From: a candidate division Zixibacteria bacterium SM23_73_2
Lineage (GTDB): Bacteria; Zixibacteria; MSB-5A5; SM23-73-2
Direction: 5' to 3'
NCBI GenBank assembly: GCA_001304315.1
Contig: LJUW01000008.1
Location: forward strand, 1-35,078
DNA length: 35,078 bases
Below, piece by piece: positions 32,179 through 35,078 of this stretch (position 1 is the first letter of the stretch; each line of letters starts with the position of its first letter). Both the position numbers and the translations under genes were made by a program. Under the pieces are notes generated by a model. The model saw only the letters and a list, made by a program, of their open reading frames with translations, had not been told where the DNA came from and did not search any database.

Positions 32179-34215
32179 TTATCTATTCAATCCGGTTTGA
32201 TCGATAAGATGATCCGTCTCCCCAGGAGGTTGGACCTCCACGTCGTATATAAACCATCCCGGCAAAAGTATCGTCTCGATACTATCCGGACTGAAAACCG
32301 CGGATAAAGCGGTCTGGGTCGCAGCCTCATCTATATCGTAATATCCTGAGGGAATAATAATCTCAGCCTCGGTTACCTTACCATCCATATCGATTTTAAG
32401 TTTAAACCTGACCTTGGTGCGAATGTTTAAATCGATCATATCCTCAGGATATTCGAACTTATCAAGCTCTGTTGGAGTAGGAGCACGGGGTAGATCTGAC
32501 TCGAACTCCGAGGCATACTCGACCTTGGTGGTGTCGGTGGTATCCGCAACAGCCGGCTGGGGCGTTTCTTGCTGTTGTTCTTGTTTTTTTAATCCCAGCT
32601 TTATTTTAGCAAAATCAGCATATTGAGACTGAGGATACCTCTCTATCAGTTCCTGATAAGCGAAAACCGCACTGCTGTCACCAGGGCTTTTGTAATTCTC
32701 AATCATCCAGGCAAGAGCATATCGGGATTTAGCCGCATAGACGCTCTCCGGATACCTCTGGGGTATCTTCTCCAAAAGGCTCACAGCAGAGTCCACCCAC
32801 CCCATCTCAAAGAGGAGACGCTCGGATTCCAGATAGAGGTTTTCCGGATACTCCAGGGTATCGGGAAAAGAACCAAAAACCTGTGAAGCCGGTTTGGCCT
32901 GATCGGAGAAGGGATACTCCTCGGAGATTTTTTGGTATAGTTTTTGAGCCTGAGAGGTATCATTTTTCAAATGCAAAAAAATCCATGCGGCTGCATAAAG
33001 CGATCTTGGAGCGTATTCGGAATCCGGATATCTGTCAACCAAAAGAAGATACTCAACCAGTGCTGAATCGGGCTGATTCATCTGGGTCAAATAGATCTCT
33101 GCCAAAAGGAAAAGGGTTTTAACCGACTCCTCGGTCTCCTCCTTTGAAAGTTCAGCCTGATACTCCCCCAGCTTGGTGATATCGGTGGATTTCTCCAAAG
33201 CTTTCTTAGCCAAATGGGTCCCCGCTTTCTCCTTGCTGCAGAGATCGAACATCTCCCTGGCTTTGGAAAGATCGTAGATTTCCGTTTCGTAGATAAGGCC
33301 GAGTTGAAAGTAAGCCTCCTGGGATTGGTCGGTCCTTGGAAACTCAACCGTTATCTGCTTGTATTCTTCCAGAGCATTCTCATTTTGACCTAAATAGAGG
33401 TAACCCTCAGCCATTTTCAATTTCACCCTGGGAAGATATTTGTAATATTTCTCATTTTGAGCTTGATTTGAAAACTCATCCAGACCATTTTGATACTCTT
33501 TTAAAAGATAAAAACATTCCCCTATTTTGAATCTGGATTCAAATAAACTCTCAAGATCGGGGTCGAACTTCTCCACCTGGGAGAATGCATCTTTAGCTTT
33601 CCGGTATTCGGATTTAGAATAAAAACATTCACCTATACTAAACTGGGCTTTAACCAAAATCTCCTTTTCAGCCCCCTCCTTTAAAAGATTCTGGTATTGC
33701 ACGATGGCGCTGTCGTATTCACCATCCTTGAAGTAAACCTCTCCTAACATATATAATGCATCTTTTCTGTATTTTTTCCTCTTAGATTCTTCAATAATTT
33801 GACCCAACTGCTTTCTGGCTTTTGCCGGATCCTCCAATTGGTAATAACACAATCCCAAAAAGAAGCGGGAATCACCCGCCAGCTCGCTTTTAGGAAATCC
33901 CACCAGAAGCTCTTTGAACTTTCTTTCAGCTTTATTGTATTCTCCCTTATAATAAAAGCACTGACCGATCATAAACAAAGCATCGTCCACCCATTTACTG
34001 TTGGAATGAAAGGTCAATATCTTGGAGGCTTTATTTATCGCCTTGTCATACTCGGAAGCTGCCTGAGGATTGGGAGCATCGGATTTGGAGCCTTTATCGA
34101 TAGAGCGGGCTCTGTTAAAATGTCTTTTGGCATTGTAGAAGGTGTTGTAATAGGCGCAGGTGAAAATGAAACAGAAAAGGAGTGTGATCGTCAAAGCATA
34201 GTATATTCTTCGCAT
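32179..34215 (-). CDS. TPR-repeat lipoprotein with C-terminal TonB-C-like domain
   Basis: Predicted 678-residue envelope protein. ATG 34215 has AGGAAGGG upstream and starts a signal peptide (MRRIYYALTITLLFCFIFT) ending in a probable lipobox at Cys20; the -1 Thr is not ideal. The mature start CAYYNTFYNAKRHFNRA is a conserved opening I associate with TPR lipoproteins of FCB candidate phyla. At least 10 TPR/Tol-Pal YbgF-type repeats follow (FYKGEYNKAERKFKELL, YFKDGEYDSAIVQYQNLL, FYSKSEYRKAKDAF and others). The last about 75 residues, with RTKVRFKLKIDMDGKVTEAEIIIPSGY and AATQTALSAVFSP, look like a TonB C-terminal domain. The combination suggests a periplasmic scaffold for outer-membrane transport or assembly. 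One nt separates it from the radical SAM gene. Confidence 0.85.
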   Translation of the reverse strand: MRRIYYALTITLLFCFIFTCAYYNTFYNAKRHFNRARSIDKGSKSDAPNPQAASEYDKAINKASKILTFHSNSKWVDDALFMIGQCFYYKGEYNKAERKFKELLVGFPKSELAGDSRFFLGLCYYQLEDPAKARKQLGQIIEESKRKKYRKDALYMLGEVYFKDGEYDSAIVQYQNLLKEGAEKEILVKAQFSIGECFYSKSEYRKAKDAFSQVEKFDPDLESLFESRFKIGECFYLLKEYQNGLDEFSNQAQNEKYYKYLPRVKLKMAEGYLYLGQNENALEEYKQITVEFPRTDQSQEAYFQLGLIYETEIYDLSKAREMFDLCSKEKAGTHLAKKALEKSTDITKLGEYQAELSKEETEESVKTLFLLAEIYLTQMNQPDSALVEYLLLVDRYPDSEYAPRSLYAAAWIFLHLKNDTSQAQKLYQKISEEYPFSDQAKPASQVFGSFPDTLEYPENLYLESERLLFEMGWVDSAVSLLEKIPQRYPESVYAAKSRYALAWMIENYKSPGDSSAVFAYQELIERYPQSQYADFAKIKLGLKKQEQQQETPQPAVADTTDTTKVEYASEFESDLPRAPTPTELDKFEYPEDMIDLNIRTKVRFKLKIDMDGKVTEAEIIIPSGYYDIDEAATQTALSAVFSPDSIETILLPGWFIYDVEVQPPGETDHLIDQTGLNR

Positions 34216-34216
34216 T

Positions 34217-35077
34217 TTACCCTTCCTGTTCAAGCTGAACCCATCCATTGAAAAGCCCGGCCTGGGAAAATTTGCGTGTGGCTTTTTGATATTCTTCTCT
34301 TGTAGCTTTCCTTTTTAATGATTCATAATCAAAAGCTTTGTAAGCTGGAAAATACTGATTCATCAAACTAATCCAGGCTTTCTCCGAAACATTCTTTTGA
34401 ACGAACTCGAAAGTCTCCTCAGAACCGGCAAGACCGTCCGGGAGTACCAGATGCCTTACAATCAATCCTCCGGTTGCCAGACCATCTTTTACCTTCAAGT
34501 TCCCCACCTGGGAATACATTATTTTTACAGCATTACGGTTGATTTCGGTATAATTCTTTGCTTGGGATAGGGAAAAGGCAATCCTATCATCGGAGTATCT
34601 CATATCCACAAGATAAACATCGATTATTCCATCCAGAAGTTCCAATGCCGATTGGGTCTCGTAGCCCGAGGTATTGTAAACCAGAGGAAGATCAAACCCC
34701 ATTTCCCAGGCCAAAGAGACCGCCTCAATTATCTGAGGGACAAAATGTGTAGGAGTAACCAGATTAACGTTATGAGCTCCCTTGTTCTGTAAAAGAAGCA
34801 TCATCTCCGACAGCTCTTGTGAAGTAACAATCCTTCCCACCCCCAGCTGGCTTATGGGATAGTTCTGACAGTAAAGACATCTGAGGCTGCACCCGGTGAA
34901 GAATATGTTACCGGAACCCCGCTCACATGAGATGGGCGGTTCCTCCCCCAGGTGGAGGTTTCCGCTTGCCACCATAAGTTCTTTCCCTACCCTGCACCTC
35001 CCTTTTTGACCCTTCAACCTATTAACCCCGCATAGGTTTCCACAAAGATTACAAGCTTCTAAAACCTGATAGGCTTC
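34217..35077 (-). CDS. Radical SAM protein of the PflX/COG1313 type (5' truncated)
   Basis: The frame stays open past the window edge, so at least 286 residues are visible and the N-terminus is missing. A Cys-rich region at the visible start reads CNLCGNLCGVNR...GRCR, a conserved element before the radical SAM core in COG1313. The core motif is FFTGCSLRCLYCQNYPIS: CxxxCxxC for the [4Fe-4S] cluster that cleaves S-adenosylmethionine. Later segments include VTPTHFVPQIIEAV, LVYNTSGYE and DVYLVDMRYSDD. The group is annotated as pyruvate-formate-lyase-activating-like, but no glycyl radical enzyme is nearby and its substrate is not known to me. A TTG at 35017 could be mistaken for the start, but would cut off the conserved cysteines. 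It ends 1 nt before the TPR lipoprotein start. Confidence 0.9.
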   Translation of the reverse strand, partial: EAYQVLEACNLCGNLCGVNRLKGQKGRCRVGKELMVASGNLHLGEEPPISCERGSGNIFFTGCSLRCLYCQNYPISQLGVGRIVTSQELSEMMLLLQNKGAHNVNLVTPTHFVPQIIEAVSLAWEMGFDLPLVYNTSGYETQSALELLDGIIDVYLVDMRYSDDRIAFSLSQAKNYTEINRNAVKIMYSQVGNLKVKDGLATGGLIVRHLVLPDGLAGSEETFEFVQKNVSEKAWISLMNQYFPAYKAFDYESLKRKATREEYQKATRKFSQAGLFNGWVQLEQEG

Positions 35078-35078
35078 C

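Noticed and set aside
35015-35017. TTG at 35017 as start of the radical SAM gene
   Set aside because: The same frame continues upstream through conserved cysteines (CNLCGNLCG) to the window edge, so the gene is truncated.

Overview
The window reads as a chromosomal segment of an uncultured Gram-negative bacterium, most likely in or near the FCB group (Zixibacteria, WOR-3/Stahlbacteria, KSB1 and similar candidate phyla). This is inferred from a PorV/PorQ-type outer-membrane protein beside a giant surface protein with a 'YPNPF...ASGIY' C-terminal sorting-type domain, a dockerin-like C-terminus, a 'two-component regulator propeller' protein and a TPR lipoprotein starting C-AYYNTFYNAK. No 16S rRNA or other phylogenetic RNA is present. 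There are no tRNA, rRNA, CRISPR, transposase or phage genes.

Layout: only the 5'-truncated dockerin-type gene at the left edge (3-275) runs rightward. Everything else is leftward, so the upstream end of each operon lies to its right. Right to left: (1) 35077-23414 is one tightly packed run: radical SAM protein (truncated by the window edge), TPR lipoprotein, pyrK, pyrD, a DUF5677-type gene, pyrF, the NAD(P)H-hydrate repair fusion nnrD/nnrE, an M20 amidohydrolase, a propeller protein and thiL. Most gaps are below 30 nt and several genes overlap. (2) 22968-20805: a small zinc-ribbon protein, a YbbR-domain protein and tsaD. (3) 20498-17505: a 997-residue hybrid histidine kinase. (4) 17297-12183: CLC chloride protein with CBS domains, CPA2-type cation/proton antiporter, K+ channel with RCK domains, galT. 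(5) 11670-2899: the 2596-residue surface protein and its PorV-like partner. (6) 2575-364: adenosine-specific kinase family protein, metallo-beta-lactamase RNA/DNA-processing enzyme, flavodoxin-type reductase.

How they work together: pyrK/pyrD/pyrF give two steps of UMP synthesis, with pyrK-pyrD the NAD+-linked class 1B dihydroorotate dehydrogenase. nnrD/nnrE, thiL and tsaD are cofactor and tRNA housekeeping. The three ion proteins form a plausible Cl-/H+/K+ homeostasis module. The giant protein and the PorV-like protein probably form a secretion and cell-surface display pair related to type IX secretion.

The most interesting non-gene structure is (a) a long leader of the giant gene with tandem sigma70-like promoters, a small ORF and an orphan perfect Shine-Dalgarno; (b) a degenerate tandem array of about 95 bp carrying GC-rich hairpins (2605-2821); (c) a nest of palindromic elements at 23153-23308; (d) a strikingly AT-rich DUF5677 gene inside the pyrimidine genes. 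No certain new multi-gene system was found; the surface-display locus and the DUF5677 insertion are the best candidates.
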